Source: Spirochaetaceae bacterium (lineage in GTDB: Bacteria; Spirochaetota; Spirochaetia; Treponematales; Breznakiellaceae). From it: 7,559 nucleotides of DNA. The DNA is taken from the NCBI GenBank assembly GCA_031273985.1, contig JAISQV010000118.1, positions 1 through 7,559 of the forward strand, read 5' to 3'. The notes below the pieces were generated by a model. That model was given only the letters and a program-made list of their open reading frames with translations. It was not told the origin of the DNA and did no database searches. The position numbers and the translations under genes were made by a program. Positions 1 to 5,673 of the stretch are shown piece by piece (positions within the stretch are counted from its first letter, which is position 1; the number at the start of each line of letters is the position of its first letter).

Positions 1-20
1 TCTTCCCGCTCTTTTATGTC

Positions 21-49
21 TTGAATAAGGCTTTTCCCTCTCAAATACT
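21..49 (+). promoter_or_regulatory. Putative sigma-70 type promoter of the mra/dcw operon
   Basis: A TTGAAT hexamer at 21-26 (4 of 6 matches to TTGACA) is followed after exactly 17 nt by AATACT at 44-49 (4 of 6 matches to TATAAT). Transcription would start near A57, one base before the first MraZ box. It is the best -35/-10 pair in the AT-richer lead-in, which contrasts with the GC-rich coding DNA that follows. The placement next to an MraZ operator supports it, but the hexamers are imperfect and no mapped start exists here, so this is inference. Confidence 0.5.
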
Positions 50-57
50 TAATTTTA

Positions 58-97
58 GTGGGAGATAGTGGGAGATCGTGGGGAACACTGGGGAAAA
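58..97 (+). promoter_or_regulatory. MraZ operator: four contiguous 10-bp direct repeats
   Basis: Four back-to-back 10-mers are visible: GTGGGAGATA (58-67), GTGGGAGATC (68-77), GTGGGGAACA (78-87) and CTGGGGAAAA (88-97). Each carries TGGG at the same position, so the TGGG cores recur every 10 bp, one helical turn. Characterised MraZ proteins, for example in E. coli, bind TGGGN direct repeats separated by 5-nt spacers upstream of their own gene, and this array has that geometry. It lies between the predicted promoter and the mraZ start codon at 99. That implies autoregulation of the operon by the first gene product. The fourth box also contains the only G-rich stretch that could serve as the mraZ ribosome binding site. 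Confidence 0.85.
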
Positions 98-98
98 A

Positions 99-551
99 AT
101 GAACGACATTTTAACAGGAGAGTTCCCCGTTGCCCTCGATGACAAGGGGCGGATAAGCATTCCCGTCAGGCTCCGGGACAAGGTGCCGGGGAATCTGCTC
201 CACATAACCAAGGGGACGAACCGTTGTTTGTGGGTTTTTCCCCCGGAGGAGTGGGGGCGGGCCTCCGCGCGCTGGATGCAGAACGCGTCCATGCCGGCGA
301 AGCGGCGCAATGAGATTCTGCACCGTTTTATCAGCCCCATGCAGGAAGTGGAGATGGACCGTACCGGGCGCATCATGGTCCCCCCAAGTTTGAGGGATTA
401 TGCGGGCCTTACGCATGATTGTTTTGTGGTGGGGATAGGGGCGAGCATAGAGATATGGGATACGGAGTCTTACCGGAGTTATCAGGAGAGCATAGAGGGT
501 GATTTTGAAGAAGTGATGAAAGATACCAGTTCCGATTTCTTCTACGGCTAA
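99..551 (+). CDS. mraZ: Transcriptional regulator MraZ
   Basis: This encodes a 150-residue DNA-binding regulator of the division and cell wall cluster, close to the usual family size. Two SpoVT/AbrB-type half-domains are visible: the first with DDKGRISIP (residues 14-22), the second with MDRTGRIMVP (86-95). This duplicated D-x-x-G-R pattern is the hallmark of MraZ, which assembles into a ring that binds several TGGG repeats. Four such repeats stand directly upstream, so autoregulation is likely. The ATG at 99 is preferred over the in-frame GTG at 78: it puts the first beta strand (LTGEFPVALDDKGR) at the normal distance from the N terminus, while the GTG is simply part of the third operator repeat. 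The Shine-Dalgarno (GGGGA, 90-94) is weak and overlaps the fourth box. rsmH follows after 16 nt. The family assignment is very secure; the start is fairly secure. Confidence 0.95.
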   Translation: MNDILTGEFPVALDDKGRISIPVRLRDKVPGNLLHITKGTNRCLWVFPPEEWGRASARWMQNASMPAKRRNEILHRFISPMQEVEMDRTGRIMVPPSLRDYAGLTHDCFVVGIGASIEIWDTESYRSYQESIEGDFEEVMKDTSSDFFYG

Positions 552-567
552 TCCGGCGGGAAAGGCC

Positions 568-1518
568 GTGGAAGTTGTTCATACCCCGGTGTTGGTGGAG
601 GAGGCCATACGCTGCCTCCGGCCCGATGCTTCCGGGGGGCTTATGGTTGATGCAACATTGGGCGAGGGGGGGCACAGTTTCGCCTTCCTCTCCCGGTTCC
701 CCGGCCTCAGAATTCTGGGGATCGACGCGGACCGGGAGATACAGCAGGCAGCGCGTGAGCGGCTCGCCGTCTTTGGGGACCGGATTAGCTTCTACACCGG
801 CTGGTCCCAGGATTTCTTTGCAGACCTTGAAGCGCAGGGCGGGGAGCGCCCCGATATGATCCTCATCGATCTGGGAGTCAGCCACTTCCATTATGTGAGG
901 GGGGGGCGGGGTTTCAGTTTCCAGCGGGACGAGGAGCTGGATATGCGGATAGACCCGGAGCGCGGGGAAAGCGCCGGGGCCCTCCTCAAAAGGCTCCCCG
1001 AGCGGGAACTGGCGGACCTCCTCTACAACTATGGGGGGGAGCGCTTTTCCCGGCGCATTGCGCGGCTCATCGTGGAGGAACGCCGGCGCTCCCCGGTACG
1101 GAGCTCGCTGGCTCTGGCGGAGCTGGTCAGCCGGGCCGTGCCCGCCGCCTACCGCCGGGGCCCCGTGCACCCCGCTACGAGGACCTTCCTGGCCCTGAGG
1201 ATAGCGGCGAACCGGGAATTGGAGCGGCTCCCGGCCCTGCTGGAGGCGGCTATGTCCGCCCTCAAGCCCGGCGGGAGGCTGGCCGTGATCAGCTTCCATT
1301 CCGGCGAGGACCGGCTGGTGAAGCATTATTTCCGGGAGCGCTGCGGGCCCTCCCGGCGGACGGGGGACGCGCCGATACATGGAGAAGGGGCCGAAGTTTT
1401 CAGACTCCTGACCCCCAGGGCGGTGGGCCCCCAGGCGGAAGAAGCGGAGCGGAATCCGCCTTCCCGGAGCGCGAAGCTGCGGGCGGTGGAAAAATTGAGC
1501 GAGGAGGACGGGGCGTGA
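568..1518 (+). CDS. rsmH: 16S rRNA (cytosine(1402)-N4)-methyltransferase RsmH (MraW)
   Basis: This 316-residue SAM-dependent methyltransferase is predicted to N4-methylate C1402 of 16S rRNA in the ribosomal P site. The family pattern is complete: HTPVLVEEA near the N terminus (5-13), the SAM-binding segment VDATLGEGGHS (27-37), GIDAD (51-55), DLGVSHFHY (101-109), RGFSF plus LDMRID (114-129), YNYGGERFSRRIA (153-165), HPATRTFLALRIAANREL (201-218), ISFHSGEDRLVKHYF (241-255) and the C-terminal NPPSRSAKLRAVEKL (296-310). The start is GTG at 568, which puts HTPVL at residue 5 as is normal; the Shine-Dalgarno (GGGA, 558-561) is modest. Departures from the consensus I remember are FHSGEDR for FHSLEDR, YGGE for YGEE and TFLALRI for TFQALRI. 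Its TGA overlaps the GTG of the next gene by 4 nt. This is the usual second gene of the cluster, directly after mraZ. Confidence 0.96.
   Translation: MEVVHTPVLVEEAIRCLRPDASGGLMVDATLGEGGHSFAFLSRFPGLRILGIDADREIQQAARERLAVFGDRISFYTGWSQDFFADLEAQGGERPDMILIDLGVSHFHYVRGGRGFSFQRDEELDMRIDPERGESAGALLKRLPERELADLLYNYGGERFSRRIARLIVEERRRSPVRSSLALAELVSRAVPAAYRRGPVHPATRTFLALRIAANRELERLPALLEAAMSALKPGGRLAVISFHSGEDRLVKHYFRERCGPSRRTGDAPIHGEGAEVFRLLTPRAVGPQAEEAERNPPSRSAKLRAVEKLSEEDGA
1501..1507 (+). promoter_or_regulatory. Strong ribosome binding site for ftsL, inside the rsmH tail
   Basis: GAGGAGG lies 7 nt before the GTG at 1515 and supports that GTG as the ftsL start. It sits within the last codons of rsmH, so the two genes are likely translationally coupled. 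Confidence 0.75.
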
Positions 1519-1796
1519 AGGGCCGGATCGTCATCATGTATATCTTTATTCTCACCATCCCCCTGTTTCTGGGGGCCCTGGCCTGGCAATCGGCCCGTTA
1601 CGGCGCCCTGGAAAAGGAAATAATCCGGAACGGGGAGCGGCAGGAGGAGTGCATAGCCCGCAACCGCCGCCTCATCGCGGAGATAGCCCTGCTTTCATCC
1701 TCGGAGCGCATAGAATCCCTGGCCCGGAACAGCCTCGGGCTCGGCAAGAAGCGGCCCGAAGAGGTGCTGCAGATACGGATCACGGGGGATCTGTGA
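1515..1796 (+). CDS. ftsL: FtsL-like bitopic cell division protein
   Basis: This 93-residue protein has a short basic N terminus (MKGR), one hydrophobic segment at about residues 5-24, a charged heptad-like helix at about 28-62, and then SSSERIESLARNSLGLGKKRPEEVL (61-85), the motif that follows the coiled coil in FtsL and DivIC proteins. Size and topology (N-in, C-out) are typical of FtsL. FtsL joins FtsB and FtsQ in the divisome and helps activate the FtsW-PBP synthase. Primary sequence conservation is low in this family, so the name rests on topology, the C-terminal motif and the position between rsmH and the mur genes. The GTG start is supported by GAGGAGG at 1501-1507 and overlaps the rsmH stop by 4 nt. 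The stop shares one base with the murF start. A DivIC/FtsB-type assignment is the main alternative. Confidence 0.85.
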   Translation: MKGRIVIMYIFILTIPLFLGALAWQSARYGALEKEIIRNGERQEECIARNRRLIAEIALLSSSERIESLARNSLGLGKKRPEEVLQIRITGDL

Positions 1797-3391
1797 TGGC
1801 GGCGCTCCTAACCTTCGAACAACTGGCCGCGATCCCCGGTTTCCGCCTCTGGAATCCCGAAAATTCAGGAAACGAGAGCTCGAATTCGGAATATGGGCGC
1901 ATCCCCGCCAAGGCCGCAAGCGGCCCCGGCGGGGACCGGGCTATACGGGGCTCCGCTATCGCTCCGGCCCCTGCGCTCCGCGCCGGGTCTGCCCTTCGGG
2001 CACCCCTCCTATCCCTTGCGCGGGAAGAGGGGATCTTCTCCGTTACTCTGGATTCGCGGAACGTGGAACCCGGCGCCCTCTTTGTCGCCCTCAAGGGCGC
2101 CTCCGATGACGGGCACCGTTACGTGGAAGCCGCGCTGAGGGCGGGCGCCGGGGCGGCGATGGTGGCCGAAGACCGCCTGGCGGATCCGGCGCTGGGCCTC
2201 GCGGACATTGCCCGCAGGGCCGGGGCCTCCCTCATCGTGGTGGAGGATACCCTGCGGGGGCTCCAGGACGCGGCGGCGGCTTACCTGGCCGGATTCCCCC
2301 GCTTGCTAAAAGTGTCGATCACGGGCAGCGCCGGTAAATCGACCACGAAGGAGATCTGCGCCGCCATGATGCGGGCTGAGCGGGAAACGGTCTGCAACGA
2401 GGGGAATCTGAATTCCGAGACGGGCCTCCCCCTTGCCGTGTTCGGGGTGAGGCCCCGGCATGAAGTCTGCGTATTCGAGATGGGGATGAACCGCCGGGGC
2501 GAGATTGCCGAACTGGCCAGGGTGCTGAAACCGCATATAGCGCTCATAACCAATATCGGGCCTGCCCATATCGGTATGATCGGCAGCATTGCCGGAATAG
2601 TTGAGGAAAAGAAGCAAATTTTTTCGCAGTTCACCGGAACCGAAACGGCCCTTATTCCGGAGGATGAACCCTACCGGGAGGAACTTGCCGAGGGCGTTTT
2701 GGGGAAGGTGTCGTACTACGGCCCTTGCAACCTTGAGGCATGGGGAGGGGTGCGCGACCGGGGATTGGCGGGTACGGAAATTACCTGGGGGGGGAAGCCC
2801 GTACTTTTTGCCATTCCCGGCCGGCACAATGTAAAGAACGCCCTGGCCGCGGCGGCCATAGCCCGGGCCGCGGGGCTCAGCGACGAGGCCCTCAGACAGG
2901 GGCTTGCGTCGGTGAGGGCCCTCGGCGGGCGGAGCGAGATTCTCCGCCGGGCCTCTCCGGGGGGCGGGGAGATGACGGTAGTCCGGGATTGCTACAACTC
3001 CAATCCCGCCGGCGCGGCGGAGGCGCTGGCCTTCTGCGAGGGGCTGGACTGGCCGGGCCGCAGGGTCTACGTGCTGGGCTCCATGCTGGAGCTGGGGGCT
3101 TTCTCCGCCGAAGCCCACGAAAAGCTGGGAGAGGCCCTTGCCGCTTCCCGGGCGGAGCGGGTGTTTTTCTACGGCCCTGAGACCGAAGCGGCCCTGGGGG
3201 CCTTTCGCCGGGCGGGGGGCGGGGAGCGGGCCTCCCTTGCCCCCTCCCTGGAGGCCCTGGCCGGGGCCCTGGGGGGCTGCCTCCGGGGGGGAGACCTCCT
3301 CCTCCTCAAGGGCTCCCGGGGCTGCGCCCTGGAGCGGGTTCTGGACCTCCTGCCCGCCCCGGCCCGCGAAGCAGGGGAGCGCCGCCCATGA
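1796..3391 (+). CDS. murF: UDP-N-acetylmuramoyl-tripeptide--D-alanyl-D-alanine ligase MurF
   Basis: This cytoplasmic ATP-dependent ligase adds D-Ala-D-Ala to the UDP-MurNAc-tripeptide. It has 531 residues; most MurF proteins have about 450-470. Domain 1 is recognisable from LLTFEQLAAIPG (4-15) and resumes at FSVTLDSRNVEPGALFVALKG (81-101). Between them lie roughly 55 extra low-complexity residues (about 22-78) rich in Ala, Gly, Ser, Arg and Pro, encoded by DNA full of inverted repeats. The central Mur ligase domain has the P-loop ITGSAGKSTTKE (175-186), NEGNLNSETGLPL (201-213), FEMGMNRRGEI (227-237) and NIGPAHIG (253-260). Downstream are PGRHNVKNALAAAA (341-354), RDCYNSNPAGAAEAL (397-411) and KGSRGCALERV (505-515), which fit MurF rather than MurC, MurD or MurE. 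The ATG at 1796 overlaps the ftsL stop by 1 nt and follows GGGGGA (1784-1789) with 6-nt spacing. Catalytic motifs look intact, so the enzyme should be active despite the insertion. Confidence 0.95.
   Translation: MAALLTFEQLAAIPGFRLWNPENSGNESSNSEYGRIPAKAASGPGGDRAIRGSAIAPAPALRAGSALRAPLLSLAREEGIFSVTLDSRNVEPGALFVALKGASDDGHRYVEAALRAGAGAAMVAEDRLADPALGLADIARRAGASLIVVEDTLRGLQDAAAAYLAGFPRLLKVSITGSAGKSTTKEICAAMMRAERETVCNEGNLNSETGLPLAVFGVRPRHEVCVFEMGMNRRGEIAELARVLKPHIALITNIGPAHIGMIGSIAGIVEEKKQIFSQFTGTETALIPEDEPYREELAEGVLGKVSYYGPCNLEAWGGVRDRGLAGTEITWGGKPVLFAIPGRHNVKNALAAAAIARAAGLSDEALRQGLASVRALGGRSEILRRASPGGGEMTVVRDCYNSNPAGAAEALAFCEGLDWPGRRVYVLGSMLELGAFSAEAHEKLGEALAASRAERVFFYGPETEAALGAFRRAGGGERASLAPSLEALAGALGGCLRGGDLLLLKGSRGCALERVLDLLPAPAREAGERRP
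1862..2032. repeat. GC-rich inverted-repeat insertion inside murF
   Basis: This is the in-frame extra segment of the murF N-terminal domain. It contains consecutive inverted repeats. A nested palindrome at 1902-1935 is centred between A1918 and A1919: TCCCCGCC pairs with GGCGGGGA, and inside these GGCCGC pairs with GCGGCC around an AA loop. A small hairpin TGCCCTTCGGGCA sits at 1990-2002. An imperfect stem follows at 2003-2032 (CCCCTC with GAGGGG, TCCC with GGGA). The hexamer GCTCCG occurs three times (1950, 1961, 1975). The boundaries are approximate and were set by where MurF homology appears to stop and resume. It could be an in-frame palindromic repeat element, comparable in concept to the Rickettsia palindromic elements, or simply a GC-rich linker expansion. 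Other copies in the genome would decide. Confidence 0.5.
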
Positions 3392-4467
3392 TACTGGAAT
3401 TTCTGTATCCCCTGGTTAAATATTTCACGGCCCTCAATGTCTTTCAGTACATCACCTTCCGCGGCGCCTACGCGGCCCTGAGCACCCTGCTCTTTTGCTT
3501 TGTCTTCGGGCCCGCCCTGATTGAAGGGCTGCGGAAGTTGAAGATAGGCCAGGTTATCAGGAAAGAAGGCCCGGAGAGCCACCTCGTCAAGAGCGGTACT
3601 CCCACCATGGGCGGGGTGTTCTTCCTCTTCTCCATAGTGATAGCGGTGCTGCTCTGGGAGGATCTGCACAACTACAAGGTGTGGATGATTCTGGGGGCCT
3701 TCATCGCCCTGAGCTTCGTGGGTTTTCTGGACGATTTTCTCAAGATCCGGCGGCAGAATTCGGAAGGCCTCCATCCCTGGGCCAAGCTTGCCGGCCAGGC
3801 GGTGGTGGCCCTGACGGTGGTTCTGATTCTTTACTTTAACGAGGGGGAAGAGATCACGGTCCTCTACGTGCCCTTCTTCAAGAATCCTGTTCTGGACCTG
3901 GGTATTCTCTGGATACCCTTTGCCGTGCTGCTGATCATGGGGGAGTCCAACGCGGTAAACTTTTCAGACGGCCTCGACGGGCTTGCCTCGGGCCTCCTGA
4001 TTCTGGTTTTTATAGCCCTGGCGATACTCACCTATCTTTCGGGACGTTCCGACTATTCCGCGTACCTGGGCATACCCTACATCACCGGGGCGGGGGAGCT
4101 CACCGTGTTCTGTCTTGCCTGTGTGGGGGCCTGTGTGGGGTTCTTGTGGTTTAATTCGCACCCCGCCGAAGTTTTCATGGGGGACGTGGGGAGTCTCCCC
4201 ATGGGGGGGATCATTGCGGTAATATCCCTCATCGTAAAGAAGGAGATTTTGGTGCTCATCATAGGCGGGGTCTTCGTGCTGGAGATAGCCTCGGTGGTCA
4301 TCCAGGTAGTCTCGTTCAAGCTCCGGGGGAAGAGGGTCTTCCTCATGACGCCCATACACCATCACTTTGAGCTTTCCGGCTGGAAAGAAACCCAGGTGGT
4401 CAACCGTTTTTGGATACTGGGCGGCTTATTTGCCATCATTGCCCTGTCGACATTAAAGATACAGTAA
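3388..4467 (+). CDS. mraY: Phospho-N-acetylmuramoyl-pentapeptide-transferase MraY
   Basis: This polytopic membrane enzyme transfers phospho-MurNAc-pentapeptide from UDP to undecaprenyl phosphate, giving lipid I at the inner leaflet. It has 359 residues, the normal length, and about ten hydrophobic segments. Signature motifs are GTPTMGG (70-76), the double Asp in VGFLDDFLK (111-119), SNAVNFSDGLDGLA (187-200), WFNSHPAEVFMGDVGSL (254-270) and the MraY-specific MTPIHHHFE (320-328). The Asp residues (115/116, 194/197 and 266) and the triple His (324-326) that form the Mg/nucleotide site are present. The HHH motif separates it from WecA-type transferases. The ATG overlaps the murF stop as ATGA and is preceded by AGGGGAG (3373-3379) at 8-nt spacing. 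It directly follows murF, which makes its soluble substrate. A 24-nt gap without any terminator-like hairpin separates it from ftsW. Confidence 0.97.
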   Translation: MILEFLYPLVKYFTALNVFQYITFRGAYAALSTLLFCFVFGPALIEGLRKLKIGQVIRKEGPESHLVKSGTPTMGGVFFLFSIVIAVLLWEDLHNYKVWMILGAFIALSFVGFLDDFLKIRRQNSEGLHPWAKLAGQAVVALTVVLILYFNEGEEITVLYVPFFKNPVLDLGILWIPFAVLLIMGESNAVNFSDGLDGLASGLLILVFIALAILTYLSGRSDYSAYLGIPYITGAGELTVFCLACVGACVGFLWFNSHPAEVFMGDVGSLPMGGIIAVISLIVKKEILVLIIGGVFVLEIASVVIQVVSFKLRGKRVFLMTPIHHHFELSGWKETQVVNRFWILGGLFAIIALSTLKIQ

Positions 4468-4491
4468 AAGCGCTGAAAAAGGAAGAGGGAA

Positions 4492-5673
4492 ATGCAGCTT
4501 AATATGGAGATGCCGGGCAGGAGAAGCCGCACTGATCATGTACTCATCGCCTCCATTATGATTCTTGCCGCCCTGGGGCTTATCACCCTCTTTTCCGCCT
4601 CCGACGCCTATTCCAGGCGGCTCGCGGAGATGGACCGGGCCGCGGGGCTGGGCCTGGAGGAGAGGAATTCCACCCTCTTTGAGGATCAGCTCGTGCATTT
4701 TTTTGTGGGCGCTCTCTGCTGTGTTGCCGCGTCCCTCCTGCCGGTGAGGATGATCCGCTCCCTGGTGCCCTTCGCCGTGGCGCTGGCGGCGATCTTCTGC
4801 ATACTCACCTTCGTGCCCGGCATAGGGGACGCCCGGAACGGCGCGGCCCGCTGGATACGCGTAGGGAGCTTTAACTACCAGCCCTCGGAGCTGGTAAAGC
4901 TGGCGCTGCCCCTCTACCTGGCCCATATCTTTGACAAGAAGCGGGGGGAACTCGACTCCTTTGTCCGGGGCATACTGCCGCCGGCCCTGATCCTTACCCT
5001 GTTCTTTCTCCTGATCTATGCGCAGAACAATTTTTCTACCGCCCTGTTCATTACCCTGAACGGCCTCCTGATCTTCTACATGGCGGGGGTAAAGTTCCGT
5101 TACTTCCTCGGCGCGGGGGTGATTCTCATACCGCTCTCGGTAGTGTTCGTGTTGACCAGGGAACACCGGCTCATACGGCTGATAAGTTACCTCTGGCCGG
5201 ATCAGGACCCCCTGGGCGCCGATTACCAGGTGAAGGCTTCCCTGATAAGCGTTGCCTCCGGGGGGCTCTGGGGCAAGGGCCTGGGGCGGGGTACGCGGAA
5301 AATTTCCAGCGTACCGGAGGTACATTCGGATTTTATTTTTTCCTCCTACACTGAAGAATTGGGTTTCGCCGGGGTGCTGCTCTTCTTTACGATGTTCCTG
5401 GTCTTTGCCTACCGGGGCTACCGGGCCGCGCTGCGCTGCGCCGATCCTTTCAGGCGGCTTCTGGGCATTTCTCTCGTAACGATCATTGTCAGCCAGGCGC
5501 TGATCAATATCGCTGTCGTGGCGGGCGCCCTTCCGGTTACGGGTATGCCCCTGCCCTTCTTTTCCCACGGCGGGTCCTCCCTGGTGACGACCCTTTCCAT
5601 GGCCGGACTCATCGTGAACATTTCCCGGAATACCGCGCCCCCCGCGCCCGGAGAGGAGGCCCTCCATGTCTGA
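4492..5673 (+). CDS. ftsW: Septal peptidoglycan glycosyltransferase FtsW (SEDS family)
   Basis: This 393-residue SEDS membrane protein has about ten hydrophobic segments and polymerises lipid II at the septum together with a class B PBP. Family motifs are NGAARWIRVGSFNYQPSELV (116-135), GADYQVKASLISVASGGLWG (242-261), VPEVHSDFIFSSYTEELGF (274-292), which contains the probable catalytic Asp 280, and LPVTGMPLPFFSHGGSSL (347-364). The context (after mraY, before ftsQ-ftsA) argues for FtsW rather than RodA. Two oddities stand out. The segment that is usually QPDFGTA reads QNNFSTA (178-184). The first external loop, after FSASDAY, is long and charged (about residues 38-66). The ATG at 4492 follows GGAAGAGGG (4481-4489); an in-frame ATG at 4504 is an alternative that removes only four residues. 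Its stop overlaps the ftsQ start by 8 nt. The cognate PBP gene (ftsI) is not in the window. Confidence 0.93.
   Translation: MQLNMEMPGRRSRTDHVLIASIMILAALGLITLFSASDAYSRRLAEMDRAAGLGLEERNSTLFEDQLVHFFVGALCCVAASLLPVRMIRSLVPFAVALAAIFCILTFVPGIGDARNGAARWIRVGSFNYQPSELVKLALPLYLAHIFDKKRGELDSFVRGILPPALILTLFFLLIYAQNNFSTALFITLNGLLIFYMAGVKFRYFLGAGVILIPLSVVFVLTREHRLIRLISYLWPDQDPLGADYQVKASLISVASGGLWGKGLGRGTRKISSVPEVHSDFIFSSYTEELGFAGVLLFFTMFLVFAYRGYRAALRCADPFRRLLGISLVTIIVSQALINIAVVAGALPVTGMPLPFFSHGGSSLVTTLSMAGLIVNISRNTAPPAPGEEALHV

Noticed and set aside
1..57. End of an upstream gene, or an RNA element, at the left edge
   Set aside because: No convincing coding frame, stop context or hairpin could be seen; apart from the promoter candidate nothing is supported.
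78..98. GTG at 78 as the mraZ start, adding seven residues
   Set aside because: The GTG is the first three bases of the third operator box, its nearest G-rich stretch is only 3 nt away, and the added residues are encoded by operator repeats. ATG 99 gives the normal MraZ N terminus.
1649..1795. Upstream extension of murF from 1649
   Set aside because: The extra residues are out-of-frame ftsL sequence. The ATG at 1796 has a Shine-Dalgarno and gives a proper MurF N terminus.
1876..1887. GAGCTCGAATTC, which resembles a cloning polylinker
   Set aside because: Two adjacent 6-bp palindromes make a 12-base match, but no further vector sequence flanks it and the murF frame is continuous. Treated as chance.
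4188..4206. Inverted repeats GGGGAG-T-CTCCCC and CCCCATGGGG in mraY
   Set aside because: They fall on the codons of the conserved MGDVGSLPMGG motif and follow from GGG and CCC codon use; the first has a 1-nt centre and cannot form a normal hairpin loop.
4468..4491. Possible terminator or promoter in the mraY-ftsW gap
   Set aside because: The 24 nt contain no inverted repeat or U tract and no room for a promoter; they hold only the ftsW ribosome binding site.
4453..5667. 404-codon open frame on the minus strand opposite ftsW
   Set aside because: It mirrors a well-supported ftsW and has low-complexity Gly/Gln/His/Pro-rich composition with no domain. High GC content makes long antisense frames common; those at 409-1380 and 6399-7502 are the same.
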